DNA of 64,000 bases from Sanguibacter inulinus (GTDB lineage Bacteria > Actinomycetota > Actinomycetes > Actinomycetales > Cellulomonadaceae): NCBI RefSeq assembly GCF_013415325.1, contig NZ_JACBYE010000004.1, forward strand, positions 62,001 through 126,000, written 5' to 3'. The notes beneath the pieces are model-generated. The model searched no databases. It saw nothing but the letters and a program-made list of their open reading frames with translations, and was not told the origin of the DNA. This document shows, in pieces, positions 7,571 through 16,022 of this stretch; positions within the stretch are counted from its first letter, which is position 1, and each line of letters opens with the position of its first letter. Both the position numbers and the translations under genes were made by a program.

Positions 7571-9048
7571 CCCAGGACACTACCTGTGCCGGCGTACCCG
7601 GCCGGGTCGAAGGTGCCGAAGCGCTCGCGGAACGTGAAGGCGAAGTCCGGCCACAGCAGTGTGAGGCGCCCGTTGCGGTCGTCGCGGTACCAGCTCGTGC
7701 AACCACCGGTGCGCCACACGGTGCCCTCTCCAGCCTCGTCGAGCCACGCGGAGTACTCCTCCTCGGCGGTGCGCGACACCTCGAGCACCCCGGAGGACCG
7801 CACGTGCTCGAGCGCCCCGAGGACGTGCTCGATCTGCGTCTCGATCATGAACACGGCCGAGTTGTGCCCGAGGCTCGCCTGCGGTCCGTTGATGACGAAC
7901 AGGTTCGGGAACCCGTGCACGCTCGTCGACGCGTAGGCGCTCATCCCCGCGGCCCAGTGCTCGGCGAGCGTCCCGCCGTCCCGTCCGACCACACGCTCAG
8001 CCCACGGTGGGCGGGTCGACTCGAAGCCTGTGGCGAGCACCAGGACGTCGAGCTCGTGCTCGCTGCCGTCTTCAGCCACCACGGTCGACCCGTGCACCTC
8101 GCGCAGGGCTGCCGGGACCACGGTGACGGTGCTCGACGCGACGGCGGGGTAGTAGTCGTCGGAGAGCAGCACGCGCTTGCAGCCGATCTCGTAGTCCGGG
8201 GTGAGGACGGCCCGCAGCGACTCGTCGGGCACCTGCTGGGCGAGGTGCCCGAGCGCGGTCGCCCGGAGGCTGTCGATGAAGCCTGGGACGGCGCGACGAG
8301 CCGCCAGGCCTTGCTCCATGTCCCAGAACATCCGGGACCGCAGCCGTTCGACAGCACCCGGGACCCTGCTCAGACCCCGGCGCTCGGCGGGTGAGTACTG
8401 ACGGTTCTGCCGCGGCACGACGTACGGAGCGCTGCGCTGGAACAGCACCACCGAGCCGGCATCCCGGGCCACCTGCGGCAGGATCTGCACTGCAGACGCC
8501 CCGGACCCGACGATCCCGACCCGCTTCCCTGCCGTCTCGACGCTGTGGTCCCACCGGGCGGAGTGGAACACGGGCCCGTCGAAAGACCCCAGGCCAGGAG
8601 CCGCCGGGACACGCGGCTCGGACAGTCTCCCCGCGCAGACCACCACGGTGCGGCAGCTGTACGCGCCTGTCGTCGTCTCGACCGACCACCGCTGGGCGTC
8701 GGCGTCCCAGCGCATCGACAGGACCTCGGTGCCGAGCCGCAGATACGGGGCGAGACCCTCGTCCTCGACAGCCTCGGTCAGGTACTCGCGGATCTCCTCA
8801 CCTGGCGCGAAGACCGCCGACCACTCCGCACGTGGCCTGAAGGAGTACGAGTAGAGGTGCGACGGCACGTCGCACCCGACCCCTGGGTAGTGGTTGTCCC
8901 GCCAGGTGCCGCCGACGCCCTCGCCGCGCTCGAGCACGACGAAGTCCGTGCGCCCGGACCGCAGGAGCCGGATGGCTGTCCCCAGGCCTGCGAAGCCAGC
9001 GCCGACGATCACGGTCTCGACCTGCGTCACGGTCGCAGCGGTGCTCAT
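7567..9048 (-). CDS. FAD-dependent monooxygenase, Baeyer-Villiger type
   Basis: 493-residue class B flavoprotein monooxygenase predicted to insert oxygen next to a ketone or hydroxylate/oxidise a small substrate with NADPH and O2. The FAD-binding GAGFAG is at 16-21 and the NADPH-binding GSGASA at 181-186. The family fingerprint FxGxxxHxxxWD is present as FDGPVFHSARWD at 156-167. A longer open frame extends upstream, but the ATG at 9048 is the natural start: it precedes the dinucleotide motif by the usual distance and overlaps the stop of the upstream hydrolase (ATGA). It is coupled to the Nudix gene downstream. A ketone-to-ester role would fit the adjacent alpha/beta hydrolase, which could cleave the ester; this is inference. 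Confidence 0.88.
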   Translation of the reverse strand: MSTAATVTQVETVIVGAGFAGLGTAIRLLRSGRTDFVVLERGEGVGGTWRDNHYPGVGCDVPSHLYSYSFRPRAEWSAVFAPGEEIREYLTEAVEDEGLAPYLRLGTEVLSMRWDADAQRWSVETTTGAYSCRTVVVCAGRLSEPRVPAAPGLGSFDGPVFHSARWDHSVETAGKRVGIVGSGASAVQILPQVARDAGSVVLFQRSAPYVVPRQNRQYSPAERRGLSRVPGAVERLRSRMFWDMEQGLAARRAVPGFIDSLRATALGHLAQQVPDESLRAVLTPDYEIGCKRVLLSDDYYPAVASSTVTVVPAALREVHGSTVVAEDGSEHELDVLVLATGFESTRPPWAERVVGRDGGTLAEHWAAGMSAYASTSVHGFPNLFVINGPQASLGHNSAVFMIETQIEHVLGALEHVRSSGVLEVSRTAEEEYSAWLDEAGEGTVWRTGGCTSWYRDDRNGRLTLLWPDFAFTFRERFGTFDPAGYAGTGSVLG

Positions 9049-9818
9049 ACCTGGGCCGCCTGGACAGGACCTGGCGCGAGTCGGCCGTCGACGAAAGCCT
9101 CGACGAGGGAGAGGACCTCGGCGGGACGTTCCGCGAGCAGCGCGTGACCGGCGTCGAGCTCCGCGTGACGGACGTCGTCGAAGGTGCCGACCAGCTCCTG
9201 CGAGAGGGCGGGGGAGACGAGCGCGTCTGCTCGCCCGGTCACGACGAGGACCGGGGCCGTCACATGCACGTGGCGCAGGTCTACGGAGCGTGCCCACGCC
9301 AGGCGTCGGGCTGTGAGCTCGCCTGCTGGGATGAGAGGAGGCGCCGCACCGCTCGGAGCCGACGGGCTCAGCAGCAGGAGACGCGCGACGGCATCGAGAA
9401 GGTCCGGGGTGCGCTCGCGGACGGTGAGCAGGTGGTCGAGGGCGTCTCGGAGACGGTCGTCCGGCGCGAGCCACCCGCCGAGCAGGACCAGCCCGGTCAC
9501 ACGCGGGTCGGCCGCAGCGACGGCCGTCGCGACGAGCGCACCGAAGGACGAACCGACGAGGACGATCGGGTGCGGGCCGTCGTCCTCCTGCTCTCCGATC
9601 CCGCCGTCGTGCTGGTGGCGCTGGTCGGCGAGGTCGTCGATCGTGCGGCGGACGTGCTCGACCTGCGCGTTGAAGGAGACACCAGCAGCCTCTGTCGAGA
9701 GGTCGACGGTGACCACGCGGCCGCGGCGAGCCAGCATCGGGTGGACGAAGGCGAAGTCGTCAGGGCTCCCGGAGAGGCCGGGCACCAGGACGACCGTGCT
9801 CGGCCGAGGGTTCGCCAT
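9045..9818 (-). CDS. Alpha/beta hydrolase
   Basis: 257-residue serine hydrolase of the alpha/beta fold. The oxyanion-side motif is VPGLSGSPDDF near residue 15, the nucleophile elbow GSSFGA is around residue 95, the acid is expected in VVTGRADALVS and the catalytic His in ELDAGHALLAERP. The start ATG at 9818 is shared with the end of the FbiC-like gene (TGATG overlap), and the stop overlaps the monooxygenase start. The overlapping position between an FbiC-like protein and a Baeyer-Villiger-type monooxygenase suggests a common pathway, possibly hydrolysis of an ester or lactone made by the monooxygenase. A GTG immediately precedes the ATG and cannot be excluded. Confidence 0.85.
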   Translation of the reverse strand: MANPRPSTVVLVPGLSGSPDDFAFVHPMLARRGRVVTVDLSTEAAGVSFNAQVEHVRRTIDDLADQRHQHDGGIGEQEDDGPHPIVLVGSSFGALVATAVAAADPRVTGLVLLGGWLAPDDRLRDALDHLLTVRERTPDLLDAVARLLLLSPSAPSGAAPPLIPAGELTARRLAWARSVDLRHVHVTAPVLVVTGRADALVSPALSQELVGTFDDVRHAELDAGHALLAERPAEVLSLVEAFVDGRLAPGPVQAAQV

Positions 9819-12334
9819 CACGGCAGGCGTGCCCCGCTGATGAGGTCGGTGCGCTCGCGGTCTGCGGGCGCGGCGACCCCTGCGCCGCCGTCTCCTCCGT
9901 GTGCTCCGGTGCCGGTCGAGCCAGCTGCGCCAGCCTCTCGACCGGCATCTGTCCCGCGTGCCGTGGTCGGATCCCGGTCCGCAGAGGCAGCCCCAGACGT
10001 GGAGACGGAGGGCGTGGTGACCGGACCGTAGTCCGTCGTGCGCTGACGGACCGGGCGACCGATCTCGTCGGCGAGGCGGGCGACGTCGCTGCGGTCGAGC
10101 GCCCTGTAGGCCTCTGCACCGGCCTCGGGATCGAGCGTGCCGTCGAGCAGCAGCCCGCCGAGGTCGTTCGCCCCGCCGAGCAGCAGCGTCTGGCTCGTGC
10201 GCATGCCGAGCTTGGTCCACGCCGTCTGGATGTTGTCGATCCGACCGGTGAGGACGAGCCGCGCGACGGCGTGCAGCGCGCGTGTCTCACGCAGCGACGG
10301 CCCGCCTCTCGTCCCGGTGACGCCCGGGGCGTCCAGCGGGACGAAGGGCATCGCGATGAGCTCGGTGAACCCGCCCGTCGCGTCCTGCAGCGCGCCGAGA
10401 CGACGCAGGTGCGCCAGCTGCTGCTCGGGCGACTCGACGTGCCCGTAGACGATCGTCGCGGTCGACCGCAACCCCGCCCCGTGGGCTGTCGTGATCGACC
10501 GCTCCCACTGCTCGACCGTGAGGACCGACGGACCACCGAGCACCTCACGGACGCGCTGGTCGAGCACGAAGGCACCCGTGCCGGGCACGGTGTCGACCCC
10601 GGCTGCTCGCAGCGCAGCGAGATACTCAGCGAGCGAGAGCCCGAGCCGTGCCGCACCCTCGTGCACCTCGGGTGGTCTGAAGGCGTGCAGGTGCATCTCG
10701 GGTGCCTGGGCGCGGATCGCCTCGACCAGGTCGAGGTAGTCGTAGCCGGGTCCGCCGCTCACGGCGCCCTGCGCGCAGATCTCTGTCGCGCCGAGCGAGC
10801 GTGCCTCGGCGACGAGGGCACCCACCCGCTCGACCGTCAGACGGTCCGGGGAGAACAGCGACGCGTCGATGTTCCGGTTCACCACGAAGGTCACGTCGTC
10901 ACCGACGGTCTCGCGCCGGACCTCGTCGGCGAGGGCCGCGAGGGCGTCGAGGTCGGCTCCGTCCGCCTCGAGCAGCAGGAGGTAGTCGTCGTCCGACAGA
11001 CCGGCGGGCGCGCTCGCGGCCCGGGAGAGGACGTCGGCGACAGCGGGGCTGAGTGCGGCTGTCGACGCGCGGGTCGGCAGGACAGGGAGGACCCGTGGGT
11101 CGAAGGGCCGACCGACGACGGGCGCGTCCTCGATCGCGAGGTAGGTGTCGGGGTCGACGAGCGGGTCGAGGTGCGGGCGGATGCGGTCGTCGACCCAGGT
11201 CCTGGCGTCGGCGAGATAGGGCGGGTGGGCCGTGAGGCGTTCGCGCAGCTCGAAACCGGCGGTCGCGGTCAGGGCTGCGAGGTCGCCGATGTGCGGCCAG
11301 GGACGCTCAGGGTTGACGTGGTCGGCGGTGAGCGGGCTGACGCCGCCCCAGTCGTCGATCCCGGCGCGGACGAGCAGCCCGAGCTCGTGCGGGTCGGTGA
11401 GGTTCGGCGGTGCCTGGACCGTCGCGTCAGGACCCATCACCACACGCGCCACGGCGACCGCGGCGATGTACTCCTGGAGCTCGAGGTCAGAGTCGTTCTG
11501 CATCGCGGTCCGCGGCTTGGCGCGGAAGTTCTGGACGATCGTCTCCTGGATGTGCCCGTACCGCTCGTGCGACGCACGGATCGCGAAGAGCGCCTCGGCG
11601 CGGTCGGCGTGGTCTTCGCCGATGCCGAGCAGGACACCGGTGGTGAAGGGGACCTTCGAGCGGCCGGCATCCTCGAGCACACGCAGCCGCAGCGCCGGGT
11701 CCTTGTCCGGGGAACCGTAGTGCACGCCGCCCTTCTCCGACCACAGCCGGGTCGCGGTGGTCTCGAGCATCATGCCCATCGAGGGTGCGACGGGCCGCAG
11801 CCGCTGGAGCTCGGCCCACGACATGACCCCGGGGTTGAGGTGGGGGAGCAGACCGGTCTCCTCGAGGACCAGGACAGCCATGGCCCGCACGTACTCGAGG
11901 GTCGAGCCGTAGCCGTGCTCGTCGAGCCACTCTCGCGCCGACGGCCACCGGTCCTCGGGACGGTCGCCGAGGGTGAAGAGCGCTTCCTTGCAGCCGAGCG
12001 CGGCCCCGGCGCGCGCCACGGCGAGGATGTCCTCGGGCTCCATGAAGGACTGCTCACCCGAGGCGCGCAGGCTCCCGGGCGTCTCGACGAACACGCAGTA
12101 GTGGCAGCGGTCCCTGCACAGCTTGGTGAGCGGGACGAAGACCTTCTTCGAGTACGTGATGATGCCCGCGCGACCGTTGCGCTCGAGGCCCTCGTCGCGG
12201 ATCCGTGAGGCCAGGACGAGCAGCCGTTCGAGGTCGTCGCCGCGCGCGCCGAGCAGCAGGGCAGCGTCTGCCTGCGTCGTCGTGCCGGTCTGCTCGGCCC
12301 GGTCCAGGGCTCCGCTGATCGCCTCGCACGTCAT
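9818..12334 (-). CDS. fbiC: FbiC/CofGH-like radical SAM protein with a degenerate CofH half
   Basis: Ordinary FbiC fuses CofG and CofH, two radical SAM enzymes that together make FO, the deazaflavin core of coenzyme F420. In this 838-residue protein the CofG half is intact: Cys73, Cys77 and Cys80 of CRDRCHYC bind the cluster and the MEPEDIL, GDRPEDRW and SPLTADHVNPERPWP stretches are conserved. The CofH half keeps VTFVVNRNI, then goes directly to DASLFSPDRLTVERV, about 17 residues shorter than expected and without any CxxxCxxC. Other CofH signatures are also altered: LPFVHQN is replaced by MPFVPLD, and the MEETISRMAGSEHG stretch is lost. The ~65-residue C-terminal tail is low-complexity. An excellent GGAGGA ribosome site precedes the ATG at 12334. 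It is the first gene of the overlapping hydrolase-monooxygenase-Nudix operon. Confidence 0.85.
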   Translation of the reverse strand: MTCEAISGALDRAEQTGTTTQADAALLLGARGDDLERLLVLASRIRDEGLERNGRAGIITYSKKVFVPLTKLCRDRCHYCVFVETPGSLRASGEQSFMEPEDILAVARAGAALGCKEALFTLGDRPEDRWPSAREWLDEHGYGSTLEYVRAMAVLVLEETGLLPHLNPGVMSWAELQRLRPVAPSMGMMLETTATRLWSEKGGVHYGSPDKDPALRLRVLEDAGRSKVPFTTGVLLGIGEDHADRAEALFAIRASHERYGHIQETIVQNFRAKPRTAMQNDSDLELQEYIAAVAVARVVMGPDATVQAPPNLTDPHELGLLVRAGIDDWGGVSPLTADHVNPERPWPHIGDLAALTATAGFELRERLTAHPPYLADARTWVDDRIRPHLDPLVDPDTYLAIEDAPVVGRPFDPRVLPVLPTRASTAALSPAVADVLSRAASAPAGLSDDDYLLLLEADGADLDALAALADEVRRETVGDDVTFVVNRNIDASLFSPDRLTVERVGALVAEARSLGATEICAQGAVSGGPGYDYLDLVEAIRAQAPEMHLHAFRPPEVHEGAARLGLSLAEYLAALRAAGVDTVPGTGAFVLDQRVREVLGGPSVLTVEQWERSITTAHGAGLRSTATIVYGHVESPEQQLAHLRRLGALQDATGGFTELIAMPFVPLDAPGVTGTRGGPSLRETRALHAVARLVLTGRIDNIQTAWTKLGMRTSQTLLLGGANDLGGLLLDGTLDPEAGAEAYRALDRSDVARLADEIGRPVRQRTTDYGPVTTPSVSTSGAASADRDPTTARGTDAGREAGAAGSTGTGAHGGDGGAGVAAPADRERTDLISGARLP

Positions 12335-12745
12335 GTGTCCTCCGCTCCCGGGCGCGCCCGGCCTTCTCTGTCTGTCGTGCTGCCGGCGGGCCGCGGAGGG
12401 CACCTGCTCGCGGCCTGTGACGACCGCTCCAGAGCACTCGGGAAGGCTCTGGGCAGGTGCCTGCGACGGCGAGGGCAGCTCTGAGCGACTGTACCTGCGC
12501 CGACGTGCCGAGGTCGGACGAGACGAAGGCCCTGTGGACTCAGCGCGATGTGCACAAGGAGGGCGCGAGCCGGAGCGAGGGCTGTGCTGCCCCGCGAGCG
12601 TAGACGTCTCTCCGGGCAGGCGCGGAAGCTCGAAGGGCCGGACGTGTGTTCCAGCCGCGTCCACAGGGGAACTTGGACGACTCGGCGTCCACAGGCCGCA
12701 GCGACGAGGTCATCCGGAGCGTCGGGGACGCCTAGACTCGACGAC
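12335..12745. promoter_or_regulatory. Divergent intergenic region between the fbiC-like gene and dnaG
   Basis: About 410 bp without a supported gene. It holds the ribosome site of the FbiC-like gene at its left edge and TAGACT (12733-12738) 7 nt before the dnaG GTG, a leaderless -10 element. TCCACAGG occurs three times: on the minus strand at 12531-12538 and on the plus strand at 12660-12667 and 12688-12695. It resembles the 3' part of a DnaA box, but no full TTATCCACA-type box is present. Confidence 0.5.
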
Positions 12746-14716
12746 GTGGCTGGTCTCATCAAACGCGAAGACGTGGACGCTGTCCGTGACAAGGCGCGCA
12801 TCGAGGAGATCGTCGGCGAGCAGGTCACCCTGCGTCCCGCTGGCGTGGGCTCCATGAAGGGCCTGTGCCCCTTCCACGACGAGCGCTCCCCGTCGTTCCA
12901 CGTGCGCCCCCAGGTGGGCCGGTGGCACTGCTTCGGCTGCAACGAGGGCGGCGACGTCATCTCCTTCGTGCAGAAGATCGACGGGCTCGGGTTCTCTGAG
13001 GCTGTCGAGTACCTGGCCGGTCGTGTCGGCATCCAGCTCCGCTACGACGAGGGCAGCGGCCCGCGTCGCACCGAAGAGCCGGGCAAGCGCCAGCGCCTGC
13101 TCGAGGCCAACCGCATCGCCGGGGCCTTCTTCGCCGAGCAGCTGCTCAGCCCCGAGGCAGCCACCGGGCGCGCCTTCCTCGCCGAGCGCAGCTTCGACCG
13201 CAACGACGCCCTGCACTTCGGCATCGGTTATGCCCCCAAGGGCTGGGACGGGCTCCTCAAGCATTTGCGCGGCAAGGGTTTCACCGAGGCCGAGCTCACT
13301 GCCTCGGGTCTGGTCAGCCAGGGCAACCGGGGGATCTACGACCGCTTCCGGGGCAGGCTCATCTGGCCGATCCGCGACGTCACCGGCGAGACCATCGGCT
13401 TCGGGGCACGCAAGCTCTACGACGAGGACCAGGGTCCCAAGTACCTCAACACCCCCGAGACCGCGCTCTACAAGAAGTCGCAGGTCCTCTACGGCATCGA
13501 CCTCGCCAAGCGCGACATCGCCAAGAACAAGCAGATCGTCGTGGTCGAGGGGTACACCGACGTCATGGCCGCGCACCTGTCAGGTGTGACCACAGCGGTC
13601 GCGACCTGCGGCACGGCCTTCGGCTCCGACCACGTGCGCTTCGCGCGCCGCCTCGTCGGTGACACCAGCGCTGGCGGCGGCGTCCAGCTCGCCGGGGGTG
13701 GCTCCTCGGGTGGCGAGATCATCTTCACCTTCGACGGAGACGCCGCCGGGCAGAAGGCCGCCATGCGCGCCTTCGGCGAAGACCAGAAGTTCTACGCGCA
13801 GACCTTCGTCGCCGTCGAGCCCTCCGGCATGGACCCCTGCGACCTGCGCCAGGCTCGCGGCCCCCAGGCCGTCCAGGCTCTTGTCGAAGGACGCCAGCCG
13901 CTCTTCGAGTTCGTCATCAAGACCACCCTCGCGACCTACGACCTCGACACGGCCGAGGGGCGGGTCGCAGCACTGCGGGCCGCCGCGCCGGTCGTCGCAG
14001 GAATCCGGGACACTGCCCTGCGCCCCGAGTACGCGCGCATGCTCGCCGGGTGGCTGGGCATGGACGGAGAGTCTGTGCTGCGCGCCGTCCAGTCCGCCGG
14101 CCGCGGTCAGGGCGGGCAGAGCTCACAGCAGCGAGGCAACGACCGTGGCCGCCCGTCGGGCACCGAGCAGAGCGGCGACGGTGGCTCACGTCTGCCGGGA
14201 GCCGACACCGGCGACGGGTTTCAGCGCCCGAGCCAGTCTGACCCGATCGCCCGCCTCGAGCGCCAGACCCTCGAGGTGATCCTCCAGTACCCCCACCACA
14301 TCCCGGCTGCTGCTGTCGACGACCTCCCCGGCGACGCCTTCACCGTGCCTGCCTGGCGAGCCGTCCACGAGGCGATCCGCGCGGCTGGCGGGCTGGCGAC
14401 CGCCGCTCAGCGTCAGGACTCCGAGTGGGTCGGCCTGATCACCGAAGAGTGCTCGCCACCCGTGCTCGCCCTCGTCAACGAGCTCTCGGTCGCGCCCCTG
14501 CCCGAAGACCGCCCCGGGGCGATCGACGACTACGTCCAGGGCGTCGTCCGGGCTTTCGTCGAGCTCGGCATCACGCGCAAGATCGGCAACGCCCGCAGCC
14601 GTCTCCAGCGCCTTGACCCCGTCGCCGAGGCTGAGGCCTACAACCAGGCCTTCACCGACCTGCTCACCCTCGAGCAGCAGCGCCGCGAGATCCGCGAGCA
14701 GGGTGCCCGGGACTGA
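12746..14716 (+). CDS. dnaG: DNA primase
   Basis: Synthesises RNA primers at the replication fork. The 656 residues have the standard layout: N-terminal CHC2 zinc finger (CPFH at ~41, CFGC at ~61), RNA polymerase core with the TOPRIM signature VVVEGYTDVMAA and FTFDGDAAG, and a C-terminal helical DnaB-binding domain. Between RRLVGDT and EIIFTFDG lies a Gly/Ser-rich insertion of roughly 15 residues (SAGGGVQLAGGGSSGG), and a second low-complexity linker (near 465-500) separates core and helicase-binding domain. The GTG at 12746 is preferred over more upstream starts because TAGACT lies 7 nt before it and the protein then begins with the expected AGLIKREDVDAVR. Confidence 0.95.
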   Translation: MAGLIKREDVDAVRDKARIEEIVGEQVTLRPAGVGSMKGLCPFHDERSPSFHVRPQVGRWHCFGCNEGGDVISFVQKIDGLGFSEAVEYLAGRVGIQLRYDEGSGPRRTEEPGKRQRLLEANRIAGAFFAEQLLSPEAATGRAFLAERSFDRNDALHFGIGYAPKGWDGLLKHLRGKGFTEAELTASGLVSQGNRGIYDRFRGRLIWPIRDVTGETIGFGARKLYDEDQGPKYLNTPETALYKKSQVLYGIDLAKRDIAKNKQIVVVEGYTDVMAAHLSGVTTAVATCGTAFGSDHVRFARRLVGDTSAGGGVQLAGGGSSGGEIIFTFDGDAAGQKAAMRAFGEDQKFYAQTFVAVEPSGMDPCDLRQARGPQAVQALVEGRQPLFEFVIKTTLATYDLDTAEGRVAALRAAAPVVAGIRDTALRPEYARMLAGWLGMDGESVLRAVQSAGRGQGGQSSQQRGNDRGRPSGTEQSGDGGSRLPGADTGDGFQRPSQSDPIARLERQTLEVILQYPHHIPAAAVDDLPGDAFTVPAWRAVHEAIRAAGGLATAAQRQDSEWVGLITEECSPPVLALVNELSVAPLPEDRPGAIDDYVQGVVRAFVELGITRKIGNARSRLQRLDPVAEAEAYNQAFTDLLTLEQQRREIREQGARD

Positions 14717-14871
14717 CGCGCGTTCTCCCGAGGTCGTCGGGAAGGGTTCGGCCTCGTCAGGACAGGCACGGCCTCTTCCAGACGGGTGTGACCGAGCGGA
14801 TGTGCAGACCCTTCGCAGGCACGACACCGACTCTCCCGAGCACCTGTCGACGGCCCTCGTAGCCTCGCGCC

Positions 14872-15600
14872 ATGACCCAGCCACACCGGGGGGACCGGCT
14901 CGCCCCGATGCATGACGCCGACAAGAGTCCGGACAGGACGCCGACCCGGACCTGGACACGGAAGTCTGCCCGTACCCGCGTGCTGGACGTCACGGCGCTC
15001 CTGGTCGTGTGCGCGGCCGGGATGGGACTCGCCTGGGCACTGCGCGGACCCAGCAGCGAGCTTGCCCGGAGCATCGCCCCGACGACTGCAGGCATCTGGG
15101 GTGCCGGCCGTCTCGCCGAGGTCCTCGTGATCGTGCTGGGCCTGGTTGCTGTCACCGTCGGGTGGCGTGCACTGCGCTCCGGCGTCCACCGTGCGGCGCT
15201 CGCGGTCTCTGCCGCGGTTGGGGCCGTCGCGGCCTACGCCGCCAGCGAAGGGATCAAAGTCGTCGTCGCGGCGGACCGTGTGTGCAGGGACATCACGGCG
15301 GTCGACTGCCCGGCCCCGGGGGACTGGGGCTTCCCCAGCAGCCACACGGTCGTCGCCGTGGCGGGTGCGACGGCGATCCTGCTCCTCGTGCGCAGGTGGC
15401 CTCCAGCAGCGCGCTGGGCCGTCGTGGCGCTCGCCGTGGGTTCGGGTGCGGGACGTGTGCTCCAAGGCGTCCACGCGCCGCACGAGGTCATCGCAGGCGC
15501 CGTGCTGGGTTGCGTCACGGTCCTCGTGGTCGTGCTGCTGCTCACGCCTGTCGTCGAGCGGGTTGGTCTGGGTCTCAGTACCCGTCAGCTCGTTCGATGA
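14872..15600 (+). CDS. PAP2-family membrane phosphatase
   Basis: 242-residue integral membrane protein with about six hydrophobic segments after a charged ~35-residue N-terminal tail. PAP2 signatures appear in degraded but recognisable form: the KxxxxxxR-like KVVVAADR (~127), PSSHT (~154, usual PSGH) and GRVLQGVHAPHEVIAG (~192, usual SRxxxxxHxxxD with Glu in place of Asp). Family members dephosphorylate lipid phosphates such as undecaprenyl pyrophosphate or phosphatidic acid on the outer face of the membrane. TAGCCT at 14860-14865 ends 6 nt before the ATG, consistent with a leaderless start. Its end overlaps a convergent small gene by 26 bp. Confidence 0.8.
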   Translation: MTQPHRGDRLAPMHDADKSPDRTPTRTWTRKSARTRVLDVTALLVVCAAGMGLAWALRGPSSELARSIAPTTAGIWGAGRLAEVLVIVLGLVAVTVGWRALRSGVHRAALAVSAAVGAVAAYAASEGIKVVVAADRVCRDITAVDCPAPGDWGFPSSHTVVAVAGATAILLLVRRWPPAARWAVVALAVGSGAGRVLQGVHAPHEVIAGAVLGCVTVLVVVLLLTPVVERVGLGLSTRQLVR

Positions 15601-15850
15601 CGTTGCGGAGCTCCGCGATCACCTGGAGCCTGTCGACCTCTCGTGCATGGCTGAGCATGGTCACCGCAGCCTCGAGCGCGATGAAGCCCCCGAAGAACAC
15701 CGTGCTGGTGTCCGGGGTCGGGGTGATGAACGACTCGAGGCCCGACATCGCCGTGGCGATCCCGAGCACCGAGGCGTCGTGGTCGCTGTCCTTGGCGGTC
15801 AGCGCGTCGAGGTAGACCGTGCTGGCCTTCAACGGGTCACTGGCGCTCAT
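15575..15850 (-). CDS. Conserved hypothetical small protein
   Basis: 91 residues with no recognised domain. The sequence is mostly alpha-helical and alternates acidic and hydrophobic residues (DPLKASTVYLDALTAKDSD, then VLGIATAMSGLESF). A moderately hydrophobic stretch near the centre (STVFFGGFIALEAAVTML) is too polar around it to be a confident membrane anchor. ATG 15850 is chosen because TACTGT (15857-15862 on the minus strand) sits 6 nt upstream, as in other leaderless genes here. The longer frame upstream has no ribosome site. It is convergent with, and overlaps, the PAP2 gene. Confidence 0.6.
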   Translation of the reverse strand: MSASDPLKASTVYLDALTAKDSDHDASVLGIATAMSGLESFITPTPDTSTVFFGGFIALEAAVTMLSHAREVDRLQVIAELRNVIERADGY

Positions 15851-16022
15851 GGGCCGACAGTAGCCGTGGCTCGCGGAGCACGACAGGCGAGACAGAGGTG
15901 AGAGGGAGGTGAGATCGGGGTGATGTCGGGGTGAGAGTGTGACGACGGCCCGTCCCAGCACAGACGTCCCACACTTCGAGGCCACGAGGGGGAGGTGACG
16001 GCCACTGGTCTAGCCTCCCGGC

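Noticed and set aside
10855-10885. Assembly error as explanation for the shortened CofH region
   Set aside because: The frame is preserved and several distant CofH signatures are also changed, which a single local error would not cause. Read data would still be useful.
9899-12208. 769-codon frame antisense to the FbiC-like gene
   Set aside because: Shadow frame; no recognisable protein features and no ribosome site.
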